Shown here piece after piece: positions 1 through 5,342 of a stretch of DNA of 6,367 nucleotides; position 1 is the first letter of the stretch, and every line of letters starts with the position of its first letter. Under the pieces are notes generated by a model. It was not told the DNA's origin. It saw only the letters and a list, made by a program, of their open reading frames with translations, and made no database searches. This DNA is from Acidimicrobiales bacterium (GTDB lineage: Bacteria > Actinomycetota > Acidimicrobiia > Acidimicrobiales > RAAP-2). The translations under genes were made by a program, and so were the position numbers. The stretch is from contig JADGOF010000136.1 in assembly GCA_017883105.1 (NCBI GenBank), positions 1 through 6,367 on the forward strand. The letters run 5' to 3'.

Positions 1-498
1 CTGGCGGGCGAAGTGATCGGCGTCGATGATGCTGTCTCCGGAGGCCATCAACATCGGCGTGGTGCCGGGAGCTGCCTCTGCCTCGGCGATGCGGGCCATA
101 GACGAGCCGACCACCCGGGCCATCTGCACGGCCGAGTCGATGTCGACCAGCCCCTTGGCCACCATGGCCTGGAAGATCTCCACGGCCTCGATGTCCATTT
201 CCGTGAACGCAAGGTCATCTTCACCGACATCGAGGAATCCCAGCGCTCTCCAGAACCGTCGGGCGTCCTCGACGGGGATGTCGGTCTGCTCGGACACCTG
301 TGCCTGAGTCATGCGATGTTCGGACGGAACCAGCATGCGGTCCACCACCAAGAGGTCGACCACGTCGTCGGCTACCGCCCGATCGATCTCTTCATTGGAA
401 CAGCCCAGGTCAAGCAGGATGGCCCGCACCCGGGCCAACGCCTGAATTCGTCGCTGGCTTTCGGTGACGCCACGCTCGACGACATCCTCTTCCGGCAC
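1..498 (-). CDS. N-terminal part of adenylate cyclase regulatory-domain protein (Rv1264-like), cut by window edge
   Basis: Reading leftward from GTG at 498 gives 166 codons without a stop, running off the left edge. The text resembles the all-helical regulatory domain found ahead of class III adenylate/guanylate cyclase domains in actinobacteria (mycobacterial Rv1264 type, pH-sensing): 'RRFWRALGFLDVGEDD' followed by an 'AFTEMDIEAVEIF' helix, then 'DIDSAVQMARVVGSSMARIAE'. In that family the catalytic cyclase domain, which makes cAMP from ATP, follows; here it would lie beyond position 1 and is not seen. The start is well fixed: TAG lies four codons upstream in frame and the next Met is about 50 residues in. 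A GGAG sits only 2 nt before the GTG, closer than normal for a ribosome binding site. The gene is divergent from cofC. The family call rests on remembered motif similarity, and the cyclase domain itself is inferred. Confidence 0.75.
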   Translation of the reverse strand, partial: MPEEDVVERGVTESQRRIQALARVRAILLDLGCSNEEIDRAVADDVVDLLVVDRMLVPSEHRMTQAQVSEQTDIPVEDARRFWRALGFLDVGEDDLAFTEMDIEAVEIFQAMVAKGLVDIDSAVQMARVVGSSMARIAEAEAAPGTTPMLMASGDSIIDADHFARQ

Positions 499-556
499 AG
501 CTCCACCCTACCGGGGGCCACCGCCGTCCCAGCGGAGGGGTGGCGGTAGGTCCGCG

Positions 557-569
557 TACACTGAGCACG
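557..569 (+). promoter_or_regulatory. -10 box and start point of a probable leaderless cofC transcript
   Basis: TACACT at 557-562 fits the actinobacterial TANNNT -10 pattern, and the GTG start codon begins at 569, just six bases further on, where transcription would be expected to begin. There is no Shine-Dalgarno sequence immediately before the GTG. This combination is typical of leaderless actinobacterial genes. No convincing -35 box is seen. It lies in the 70-bp gap between divergent genes. Confidence 0.5.
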
Positions 570-1195
570 TGTCCGTCGCCACCCACCGGCCAGCACCCGT
601 GGGGCCACCGTTCCTCTTCGGGCCCCGGGCCGTCCTCATCCCGGTCAAGGCCTTCGATCAGGCAAAACGCCGCCTCCGCCTCGCCCTCGACGAATCCGAG
701 TGTGCCGCGTTGGCCCGGGCCATGGCCGACCGGGTGGTCGGCGCCTCCCGTCCACTACCGGTGGCCGTGGTCTGCGACGACAACGCCGTGGCCGAATGGG
801 CCCGCCAGCTGGGGGCGCTGGTGGTGTGGGAACCCGGTCGGGGGCTCAACGGCGCCGTGGAGGCCGGGGTCGAACATCTACGCGCCGCCGGCGTCACCCA
901 GGTGACCGTGGCCCACGCCGATCTCCCCCGGGCGACGGGCATCGCCCTGGTCGGTGAGAGCCCGGGCATCACCTTGGTACCGGATCGCTACCGCAATGGG
1001 ACCAATGTGATCGCCGTGCCCGCAGATGCCGGATTCCAGTTCTCGTACGGACCGGGCTCGTTCGCCCGCCACGTTGCCGAAGCGACGCGCCTGGGACTCC
1101 CCACCCGCGTCCTCGAGCGCCCTGATCTGGCATGGGACATCGACGAGCCGGGCGATGTCATACCGGTTACCGCACCGGGCACACCCGCCACGTGA
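569..1195 (+). CDS. cofC: 2-phospho-L-lactate / phosphoenolpyruvate guanylyltransferase (CofC/FbiD), coenzyme F420 biosynthesis
   Basis: This 208-residue protein transfers GMP from GTP to 2-phospholactate or, in actinobacteria, phosphoenolpyruvate, making the activated donor that CofD/FbiA attaches to Fo in F420 synthesis. It is cytosolic. Visible family marks are the N-terminal nucleotide-binding segment 'AVLIPVKAFDQAKRRL' (21-36), the metal-binding 'AHADLP' (115-120), 'RNGTNVIAV' (142-150), 'FSYGPGSFARH' (158-168) and the C-terminal 'AWDIDEPGDV' (188-197). The length is normal for the family. I chose GTG 569 because a -10 box lies where a leaderless transcript would start; GTG 599 is the alternative, while the longer reading from 464 lacks any family sequence and overlaps the divergent gene. 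The downstream deacetylase gene overlaps its stop by four bases, so the two are probably translationally coupled. Substrate choice (phosphoenolpyruvate or phospholactate) cannot be decided from sequence alone; fbiD is the actinobacterial name. Confidence 0.9.
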   Translation: MSVATHRPAPVGPPFLFGPRAVLIPVKAFDQAKRRLRLALDESECAALARAMADRVVGASRPLPVAVVCDDNAVAEWARQLGALVVWEPGRGLNGAVEAGVEHLRAAGVTQVTVAHADLPRATGIALVGESPGITLVPDRYRNGTNVIAVPADAGFQFSYGPGSFARHVAEATRLGLPTRVLERPDLAWDIDEPGDVIPVTAPGTPAT

Positions 1196-2034
1196 CCGGT
1201 CGCGACGCCCCAGCCGGTGTCCCGGGTAGGAGTGGGTTGCCGGTCGGGGACCTGCTCCGCTCGGGGCCGGTAACCACCGACATCCCCGTGCCGGCCCGTG
1301 CTCTGGCCATCGGCGCCCATCCCGACGACATCGAGTTCGGGAGCGGCGCCACCCTGGCCAAGTGGGCGAGCGCCGGATGCCGAGTGCACCACCTGATCCT
1401 GACCGATGGGTCCAAGGGCAGTTGGGACCCAGGGGCCGACCTCGGCCGTCTCATCATCGATCGACAGCAGGAGTGCCGGGCGGCAGCCGCCGTCATCGAC
1501 GGCCTCGGCGATGCATCCGAACTTGACGAGGACCGGGTGGTCTTCCTGCACCAGGTCGACGGGGAGTTGGTGAACGGCGTCGTACAACGACGGGAGGTGG
1601 CACGCATCATCCGTCAGGTGCGCCCGAATGTCCTGCTCGGCCATGACCCGTGGCGCCGGTATCGCCTGCACCCCGATCACCGGGCCGCCGGATTCCTGAC
1701 GCTCGACGCGTTGGTCGCAGCCCGCGATCCCCACTTCTTTCCCGACCTCGGACTCGCCCCACATCGTCCCGATGCGGTGTTGCTGTGGGAGCCGGACCTA
1801 CCCAGTCACATCGAGCAAGCCCATGGCTTCGCCACTGTCAAGATCGAAGCGCTGCTCCGTCACCGCAGCCAGCTCGAGAGCACCATGGGTATCGAACCTG
1901 ATGCTCCGAGCCCTCGAACTTCCCCCGACCATTCGGCTGAGTTCACGGCCAAAGTGAACCGACAGCTGGCCAGCCATGGGTCACTCGGCGGTTCCGAGGC
2001 GGCCGAAGCCTTCCATCTGATGAGCGAGCTCTGA
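1192..2034 (+). CDS. PIG-L/LmbE-family zinc-dependent N-deacetylase
   Basis: A 280-residue member of the family that includes MshB and Mca (mycothiol), BshB (bacillithiol) and GlcNAc-PI deacetylase. It hydrolyses an N-acetyl or related amide, typically on an amino sugar. The zinc and catalytic signature 'AIGAHPDDIEFGSG' lies at 39-52 (His43 and Asp46 as zinc ligands, Asp45 as probable general base) and the second motif 'HPDHRAAG' at 160-167 (His163 as third ligand, His160 matching the catalytic His of MshB). 'ILTDGSKGSWDP' (69-80) is also family-typical. GTG 1192 overlaps the cofC stop as GTGA, which favours it. TTG 1237, preceded by AGGAG four bases upstream, would give a 265-residue protein with an N-terminus closer to usual length. 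The substrate is unknown: a mycothiol-pathway role is possible but the F420 neighbour gives no direct support for it. A hairpin follows 20 bp after the stop. Confidence 0.88.
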   Translation: MTGRDAPAGVPGRSGLPVGDLLRSGPVTTDIPVPARALAIGAHPDDIEFGSGATLAKWASAGCRVHHLILTDGSKGSWDPGADLGRLIIDRQQECRAAAAVIDGLGDASELDEDRVVFLHQVDGELVNGVVQRREVARIIRQVRPNVLLGHDPWRRYRLHPDHRAAGFLTLDALVAARDPHFFPDLGLAPHRPDAVLLWEPDLPSHIEQAHGFATVKIEALLRHRSQLESTMGIEPDAPSPRTSPDHSAEFTAKVNRQLASHGSLGGSEAAEAFHLMSEL

Positions 2035-2054
2035 TCGGAGCTGCCCGGTCGCGC

Positions 2055-2080
2055 CAGCAGGGGCCCGAAGGCCCCTGCTG
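2055..2080. terminator. Terminator-like hairpin between convergent genes
   Basis: CAGCAGGGGCC (2055-2065) pairs perfectly with GGCCCCTGCTG (2070-2080) around a CGAA loop, an 11-bp GC-rich stem. It lies 20 bp after the deacetylase stop and 37 bp beyond the HU stop on the other strand, so it can serve both. No T run follows on either strand, so it would be a terminator of the U-less kind often proposed for actinobacteria. Confidence 0.65.
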
Positions 2081-2117
2081 ATCACACAACTGCGGCGATG
2101 AGATCGCCGTTTCAGTA

Positions 2118-2828
2118 CTACCGGGCCGCTCTGCGCACGGTCCGCTTGGCCGTCTTCCTCGCAGCCGTCTTACGGGCCGGAGCCTTACGGGCCGGAGCCT
2201 TCTTCACGGTGCGCCTGGCCGCTGTCTTCCGCGCAGCCGTCTTACGGGCCGGAGCCTTCTTCACGGTGCGCCTGGCCGCTGTCTTCCGCGCAGCCGTCTT
2301 ACGGGCCGGAGCCTTCTTCACGGTGCGCTTAGCTGCGGCCTTACGGGCTGGAGCCTTGCGGGCCGGAGCCTTCTTCACGGTGCGCTTAGCTGCCGTCTTC
2401 TTCGCTGCGGTCTTACGGGCCGGAGCCTTACGGGCCGGAGCCTTCTTCACCGCCTTCTTGGCCGTCGCCTTGCGAGCCACCGTTTTCTTGGCCGGGGCCT
2501 TCTTGACGGTCCTCTTGGCTGCTGCCTTCTTTACTGCCATTGATACTCCCTCCTTAGGGTTCAACGCCGATTTGAACGCCGAACCGGTGGCGAACCGGAC
2601 ACCTTTCGACGCGGGGATCGGTACCACTGCACCAGTCCGCGGATTTCGACCTACGCGAGCACCACGTGCGATCGGGTTGAATGTCCCGAATCCGATCACC
2701 GTGACTTTTCGCCCAGAGCGAACCTCGGTGACGATCGTGTCCAACATCACGTCCACTACATCTTCAACAATTTGTCGAGCCGACTGCGTCGACTGACTCA
2801 CTGCTCTGACGAGTTGTGACTTGTTCAC
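2118..2828 (-). CDS. hupB: HU-family nucleoid protein with long basic C-terminal tail (HupB/HupS-like)
   Basis: A 236-residue nucleoid-associated protein that binds and bends DNA. Residues 1-90 are a complete HU fold: 'MNKSQLVRAV' at the start, 'GFGTFNPIARGARVGRNPRTG' split around 46-66 with the DNA-intercalating Pro in the RNPRTG arm, and 'IPASKGVRFATGSAFKSALN' to residue 90. Residues 97-236 form a histone H1-like tail of KKAPARK, KTAARK and RRTVKK blocks, as in mycobacterial HupB and Streptomyces HupS, whose tails compact DNA. GTG 2828 is chosen because GGAGG lies 5 nt upstream and the protein then begins MNK like other HUs; the GTG at 2834 lies inside that ribosome site. The linker PKEGVS before Met97 is itself a perfect ribosome binding site. 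The tail is longer than that of many relatives and is encoded by near-identical repeats, so its length may vary between strains. Confidence 0.92.
   Translation of the reverse strand: MNKSQLVRAVSQSTQSARQIVEDVVDVMLDTIVTEVRSGRKVTVIGFGTFNPIARGARVGRNPRTGAVVPIPASKGVRFATGSAFKSALNPKEGVSMAVKKAAAKRTVKKAPAKKTVARKATAKKAVKKAPARKAPARKTAAKKTAAKRTVKKAPARKAPARKAAAKRTVKKAPARKTAARKTAARRTVKKAPARKTAARKTAARRTVKKAPARKAPARKTAARKTAKRTVRRAAR
2187..2328. repeat. 57-bp exact tandem repeat, 2.5 copies, in the HU tail
   Basis: Units at 2187-2243 and 2244-2300 are identical as far as I can read, and a third copy matches from 2301 to 2328 before diverging. The period of 57 bp is 19 codons, so copy-number changes keep the frame. 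Shorter partial copies of ACGGGCCGGAGCCTT occur throughout 2170-2450. The repeat encodes the basic KTAARKTAARRTVKKAPAR-type unit. Confidence 0.9.
2538..2556 (-). promoter_or_regulatory. Internal Shine-Dalgarno and ATG at the HU fold/tail junction
   Basis: On the minus strand TAAGGAGG (2556-2549) is a full match to the anti-Shine-Dalgarno sequence and lies 8 nt before an in-frame ATG at 2540-2538, followed by GCAGTAAAGAAG. Translation from here would give a 140-residue protein consisting only of the basic tail. Whether it is used is inference. Confidence 0.55.
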
Positions 2829-2833
2829 GATCA

Positions 2834-2838
2834 CCTCC
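2834..2838 (-). promoter_or_regulatory. Ribosome binding site fixing the HU start
   Basis: The minus strand reads AGGAGGTGATC just before the GTG at 2828, an extended match to the 3' end of 16S rRNA, with GGAGG 5 nt from the start. It decides between GTG 2828 and the in-frame GTG 2834, which lies within the site. Confidence 0.8.
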
Positions 2839-3120
2839 TCAGCGATACGTAACCATTACAAGCCAAATGGCTTTCTCGTCCCAGGTCAAGCACCTTTCAC
2901 TCGCAGAGCGACGATGCACGCGCAACGCGTGTTCATGTTGAGGGACGCGCGAAGCATCGGCAGCGACGTCGTTCCGATACCGATGCAGACAGCCTATGGA
3001 CAGAAAACCGTTTGTTTGCAAGGATTATTTGCCTTGGTGATCGATTCGCCATTGTCGCGGGATACACCCTCCGCCACCACCGGAACACCGTACTCCCATC
3101 GATCCCGAGGCAAATTTCCC
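2839..3120. other. Intergenic spacer between divergent HU and coupling-ATPase genes
   Basis: This stretch of about 280 bp holds no gene I can support. It is visibly less GC-rich than the flanks, especially 3001-3030. It should contain the HU promoter on the minus strand; TTGACC is present there (2889-2884) but no -10 box lies at normal spacing (TGTAAT at 2860-2855 is 23 bp away). Two dyads occur: CACGCG-CAA-CGCGTG at 2917-2931, and GCATCGG (2954-2960) with CCGATGC (2980-2986) around an inner CGACGTCG palindrome. No tRNA or attachment-site sequence is recognised. Confidence 0.5.
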
Positions 3121-3822
3121 ATGACAAACTTTTTTTCGCCGATACCGTCAGAACACGTCATTTCGCACCACCGCGCGCAGTTAGAAGTTTCTGCTGCCGC
3201 GGGACACGGCGTGTATCTCGGACATGATCACCATGGTTGGCGTCATGCAAAACCGCAACACTCGGTGATGGCGCTCGGCCCACAGCGGTCCGGCAAGACA
3301 ACCTCGTTGATCATTCCGAACGTGTTGTCAGCGAACGGTGCGGTGGTGTCCACGTCGACCAAACCGGACGTATTGGACGCGACCATCGCCGCCCGTTCGC
3401 GACTCGGCCGGTGCTTCCTGTTCGATCCCACCGGATCGGTCGATCGGGAACATGATGTCGCCATGCTGCAGTGGTCACCATTGCGGTCTTGCGCCACGTG
3501 GATGGGCTCACTCTCCATGGCGCACTCCCTCGTCGAGGTGACGTCCTCCTCCAGCCACCAGGGATCGCTCCGACCTGAGAGCTCGCACTGGAATGAACGG
3601 GCTCAGGCGATGCTGGCCCCACTCCTCCACGCTGCCGCACTGGACGGGAGGGACATGCGCACTGTCCTGACCTGGGTCGATCGTCGCCAGGCGCTTCCGG
3701 CACAGCAGATCCTGGCCGGAGAGCCAGGGCGGTCGACCGAACTGGCCCGCAATCTTCTGGACGGCATCGTGACCACCGATGAACGTGAGTTGAGCGGCAT
3801 CTGGCCCACTCAAAGGCGTTAG
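3121..3822 (+). CDS. Truncated TraG/VirD4-like conjugative coupling ATPase, probable remnant
   Basis: The 233 residues match the N-terminal half of actinobacterial type IV coupling ATPases, membrane-associated pumps that feed DNA or protein into a conjugation channel. Walker A 'GPQRSGKT' is at 53-60, followed by 'SLIIPNVLSANGAVVSTSTKPDVLDAT' (62-88, in two helices and a strand), 'CFLFDPTGSV' (98-107), 'HWNERAQAMLAPLLHAAALDG' around 156-176 and 'TVLTWVDRR' (181-189). Family members continue after 'ERELSGIW' with another 200-300 residues carrying Walker B; here four foreign-looking residues and TAG follow, so the ATPase core is incomplete. Translation after the stop in all three forward frames does not resume the family. 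ATG 3121 is chosen because upstream codons of the open frame carry no family sequence; no good ribosome site precedes it. It could not pump alone, so it is most likely a pseudogene left by an insertion or deletion near 3811. Confidence 0.8.
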   Translation: MTNFFSPIPSEHVISHHRAQLEVSAAAGHGVYLGHDHHGWRHAKPQHSVMALGPQRSGKTTSLIIPNVLSANGAVVSTSTKPDVLDATIAARSRLGRCFLFDPTGSVDREHDVAMLQWSPLRSCATWMGSLSMAHSLVEVTSSSSHQGSLRPESSHWNERAQAMLAPLLHAAALDGRDMRTVLTWVDRRQALPAQQILAGEPGRSTELARNLLDGIVTTDERELSGIWPTQRR

Positions 3823-3829
3823 ACGACCC

Positions 3830-3858
3830 TTGACACCCTGGTCCGGACACTGCATCAT
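3830..3858 (+). promoter_or_regulatory. Sigma70-type promoter of the four-gene operon
   Basis: A perfect TTGACA -35 box (3830-3835) is separated by 17 bp from CATCAT (3853-3858), which matches four of six -10 positions. Transcription would begin near 3865, giving a leader of roughly 70 nt before the ATG at 3938. The promoter lies just past the stop of the truncated ATPase gene, probably in the sequence foreign to that gene. Confidence 0.55.
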
Positions 3859-3878
3859 GCGAATCAACAACAAATAGA

Positions 3879-3909
3879 GCCCCGGCGCCAGTTCTAGCTG
3901 GCCCGGGGC
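3879..3909 (+). promoter_or_regulatory. Leader hairpin (attenuator or terminator-like)
   Basis: GCCCCGG (3879-3885) pairs with CCGGGGC (3903-3909) and GCCAG (3887-3891) with CTGGC (3898-3902), with one bulged C at 3886 and loop TTCTAG: 12 bp in all. It lies between the promoter and the ribosome binding site of the 320-residue regulator gene. No T run follows. It may terminate readthrough from the ATPase gene, attenuate the operon, or be a protein-binding site. Confidence 0.6.
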
Positions 3910-3925
3910 ATGGACACCACCCCAT

Positions 3926-3930
3926 GGAGG
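3926..3930 (+). promoter_or_regulatory. Ribosome binding site of the operon's first gene
   Basis: GGAGG lies 7 nt before the ATG at 3938. It overlaps the end of a seven-codon ORF (3910-3933, MDTTPWR) whose TAG stop falls between this site and the start codon. Confidence 0.75.
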
Positions 3931-3937
3931 TAGTGAC

Positions 3938-4900
3938 ATGAATCAGGCTAGTGCTGTGCTGTACCGGGATCCCCTGTCGGACGGAGTGACGGCGGACACT
4001 CCGGAGGATCTGAGTGACTCGGACCTATCGATCCCGTGGCACGCCGGGCACGAGTCCCGTCCCTTCTCCCTTCTCCCGGTGATGAGGTTCATCGTCCCCA
4101 ATCCGGAGCCGGGAATTCAGTGCGGCGACCGTGTCATCAGGGATCCGGGGTCGGGCGAGATCTCCACAGTCGCGCTGAGGCTGGGCGTGTCGAGACAGTG
4201 GGTCTACCGATGCGGACATCGAGGGCTCGGCACCTACGTGGCCGACGCTGTGGCCATCAAACTCGGGGTTCATCCCTCGTACCTGTGGCACGACTGGTAC
4301 ATCCGGAGCGACGGCGACTTCGAACGTGGCCCCGATGAGGACGAGTTCGAACTTCGGGTCGGGCCATGCCGAGAGCGGACAGAGCGGACAGAGCGGACGC
4401 CCCGGCCCCTCGCTGAGCCGACGGCCAGGGCGATCAATCCCTTCGCGTACCGTCCGATCGTCAATCCAACTGCCGAGGACCGGCGGGCGATGGCCAGGAT
4501 TGAGGAACTGAGCCACATCGGTCCCTATCGACTAGTCGGGATCCTTGCCGACGAAGGATTCGCCAACCCCCGTACCGGGATGCCGTGGACGAAGAATTCG
4601 ATCTACAACCTCAAGGCTGCGATGGCCGGCTTGGTGCGCGAGCCGAAGGTCCGCACGTTTGAGTGCCGGCGATGCGGGGTGTCATTCGAGAAAGTGGGGA
4701 ATGGTCGCCCCGCCTTCTGCCCGGAGTGCCGGGAGCGTCCGAAGGTCGATCGCCAGAAGTCGCCGTGTGGAACCCGTACTGCCTACAACCGGCACCTGCG
4801 TGAGGGCACTCCGACCTGTGCGGACTGCAGGGAGGCGAACCGACTCCACTCGATCGAGTACCAACGGCGCCGGACCGCTGAATCTGTGGGCGCGGCATGA
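3938..4900 (+). CDS. HTH and double zinc-motif DNA-binding protein, phage/mobile-element type
   Basis: A 320-residue protein, probably a DNA-binding regulator. Residues 76-117, 'STVALRLGVSRQWVYRCGHR' then 'GLGTYVADAVAIKLGVHPSYLW', look like the helix-turn-helix of actinophage and mobile-element regulators. Residues 145-155 hold ERT repeats encoded by three identical 9-bp units. Residues 195-229 resemble the DNA-binding segment of serine recombinases ('LVGILADEGFANPRTGMPW', 'TKNSIYNLKAAM'), but no resolvase catalytic domain exists. A zinc ribbon follows with Cys243, Cys246, Cys261 and Cys264. Last comes 'CGTRTAYNRHLREGTPTCADC' at 277-297 (Cys277, His286, Cys294, Cys297 as likely ligands), a motif frequent in actinophage small proteins. 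ATG 3938 has GGAGG 7 nt upstream. It leads a four-gene operon and its stop overlaps the next start. Regulator of the operon or of the element is inference; the exact family is unknown to me. Confidence 0.75.
   Translation: MNQASAVLYRDPLSDGVTADTPEDLSDSDLSIPWHAGHESRPFSLLPVMRFIVPNPEPGIQCGDRVIRDPGSGEISTVALRLGVSRQWVYRCGHRGLGTYVADAVAIKLGVHPSYLWHDWYIRSDGDFERGPDEDEFELRVGPCRERTERTERTPRPLAEPTARAINPFAYRPIVNPTAEDRRAMARIEELSHIGPYRLVGILADEGFANPRTGMPWTKNSIYNLKAAMAGLVREPKVRTFECRRCGVSFEKVGNGRPAFCPECRERPKVDRQKSPCGTRTAYNRHLREGTPTCADCREANRLHSIEYQRRRTAESVGAA
4372..4398 (+). repeat. 9-bp tandem repeat, three exact copies
   Basis: AGAGCGGAC occurs three times head to tail (4372-4380, 4381-4389, 4390-4398), encoding the RERTERTERT linker between the HTH and the C-terminal half of the 320-residue protein. 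The 9-bp period keeps the reading frame. Confidence 0.9.
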
Positions 4901-5043
4901 ACGGGCCGGTGGATCGGGAGATAGTGGTCGCCCTCACCTATGCCGAGTTCGGGTACATCGAGGGCAGGATCCTCCACGATGAAGCAGAGCAAGCCCAGTC
5001 CATCAGACGAAAGCTCGCCGAGGCTGCAGGAGATGAGCCATGA
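4897..5043 (+). CDS. Small hypothetical protein, 48 aa, second gene of coupled operon
   Basis: ATG 4897 overlaps the stop of the zinc/HTH gene as ATGA, and its own stop overlaps the next start as ATGA, so this short frame fits exactly between two neighbours. The protein begins MNGPVDREIVVALTYAEF and is mostly charged and helical in look, with 'EGRILHDEAEQAQSIRRKLAE' over residues 22-42 forming a plausible amphipathic helix. There is no cysteine, signal peptide or membrane segment. No clear Shine-Dalgarno precedes it, so it probably depends on translational coupling. I recognise no family and assign no function. The double four-base overlap is the main evidence that it is real. Confidence 0.7.
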   Translation: MNGPVDREIVVALTYAEFGYIEGRILHDEAEQAQSIRRKLAEAAGDEP

Positions 5044-5342
5044 GCGCCGTGGATGGTGCCAGACGTCGGAGGAAGCGCGCGACAGCATTCCGGGCGCTGT
5101 CGCCCGAGTGCGACCGGCTTGTGACGGCGATGCTGAGGGCTGGGTGCATTGAGCGGGGCCACGGCGAACTCTCCGAGCAGGTCGCCGCCTTCATCGTGCA
5201 GTCCGCTCCGGAGACTCTGACTCGACTGGCCGAGAGCATCGAGGCGTGGACCCTTGATCCGCTCCCCGATGATTCGTGGGTGACGTGGTATCCACCGGAG
5301 ACGGGAATCCGGAAGGCGACTGACCGTAGGATCGCCTCATGA
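5040..5342 (+). CDS. Hypothetical protein, 100 aa, basic N-terminus
   Basis: Third gene of the operon, overlapping both neighbours by ATGA. AGGAG lies 7 nt before ATG 5040. Residues 8-14 are strongly basic (RRRRKRA with neighbours), followed by 'FRALSPECDRLVTAMLRAG' and a helical middle 'LSEQVAAFIVQSAPETLTRL'. The end is Trp-rich and Pro-rich ('AWTLDPLPDDSWVTWYPPE', about 68-86). The layout of a basic arm followed by helices would suit a small nucleic-acid- or protein-binding factor, but this is only inference. No catalytic motif, signal peptide or membrane segment is visible, and I do not recognise the family. Confidence 0.75.
   Translation: MSAVDGARRRRKRATAFRALSPECDRLVTAMLRAGCIERGHGELSEQVAAFIVQSAPETLTRLAESIEAWTLDPLPDDSWVTWYPPETGIRKATDRRIAS

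Noticed and set aside
13..549. Plus-strand open frame of 178 codons
   Set aside because: It is opposite the cyclase regulatory-domain gene, which has recognisable helices; the plus reading is rich in His, Gly and Asp with no family sequence.
464..568. Longer cofC reading from ATG 464
   Set aside because: It would overlap the divergent cyclase-domain gene and add about 35 residues without family similarity; the -10 box at 557 would lie inside it.
988..1764. Minus-strand open frame of 258 codons
   Set aside because: It lies opposite cofC and the deacetylase gene, both of which have clear catalytic motifs; no family sequence is seen in it.
2150..2460. Possible CRISPR or other spaced repeat array
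   Set aside because: The repeats are contiguous with a period of 57 bp (19 codons), have no unique spacers and encode the HU tail.
2098..2796. Plus-strand open frame of 232 codons opposite the HU gene
   Set aside because: It is the shadow of the repetitive Lys/Ala/Arg tail: its AGAFFTVRLAA repeats are the reverse reading of the codons for APARK and TVKK. The HU fold on the minus strand is unambiguous.
2855..2889. HU promoter as TTGACC with TGTAAT on the minus strand
   Set aside because: The spacing of 23 bp is too long for a normal sigma70 promoter, so I do not list it as a feature.
2821..3120. 100-codon N-terminal extension of the coupling ATPase
   Set aside because: The frame is open, but it begins inside the HU ribosome site, has no ribosome site of its own and shows no conserved or membrane segment before the ATG at 3121.
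3311..3925. Minus-strand open frame of 204 codons opposite the ATPase gene
   Set aside because: The plus strand carries Walker A and conserved coupling-ATPase sequence; the minus reading has no recognisable content and its start lies in the leader of the next operon.
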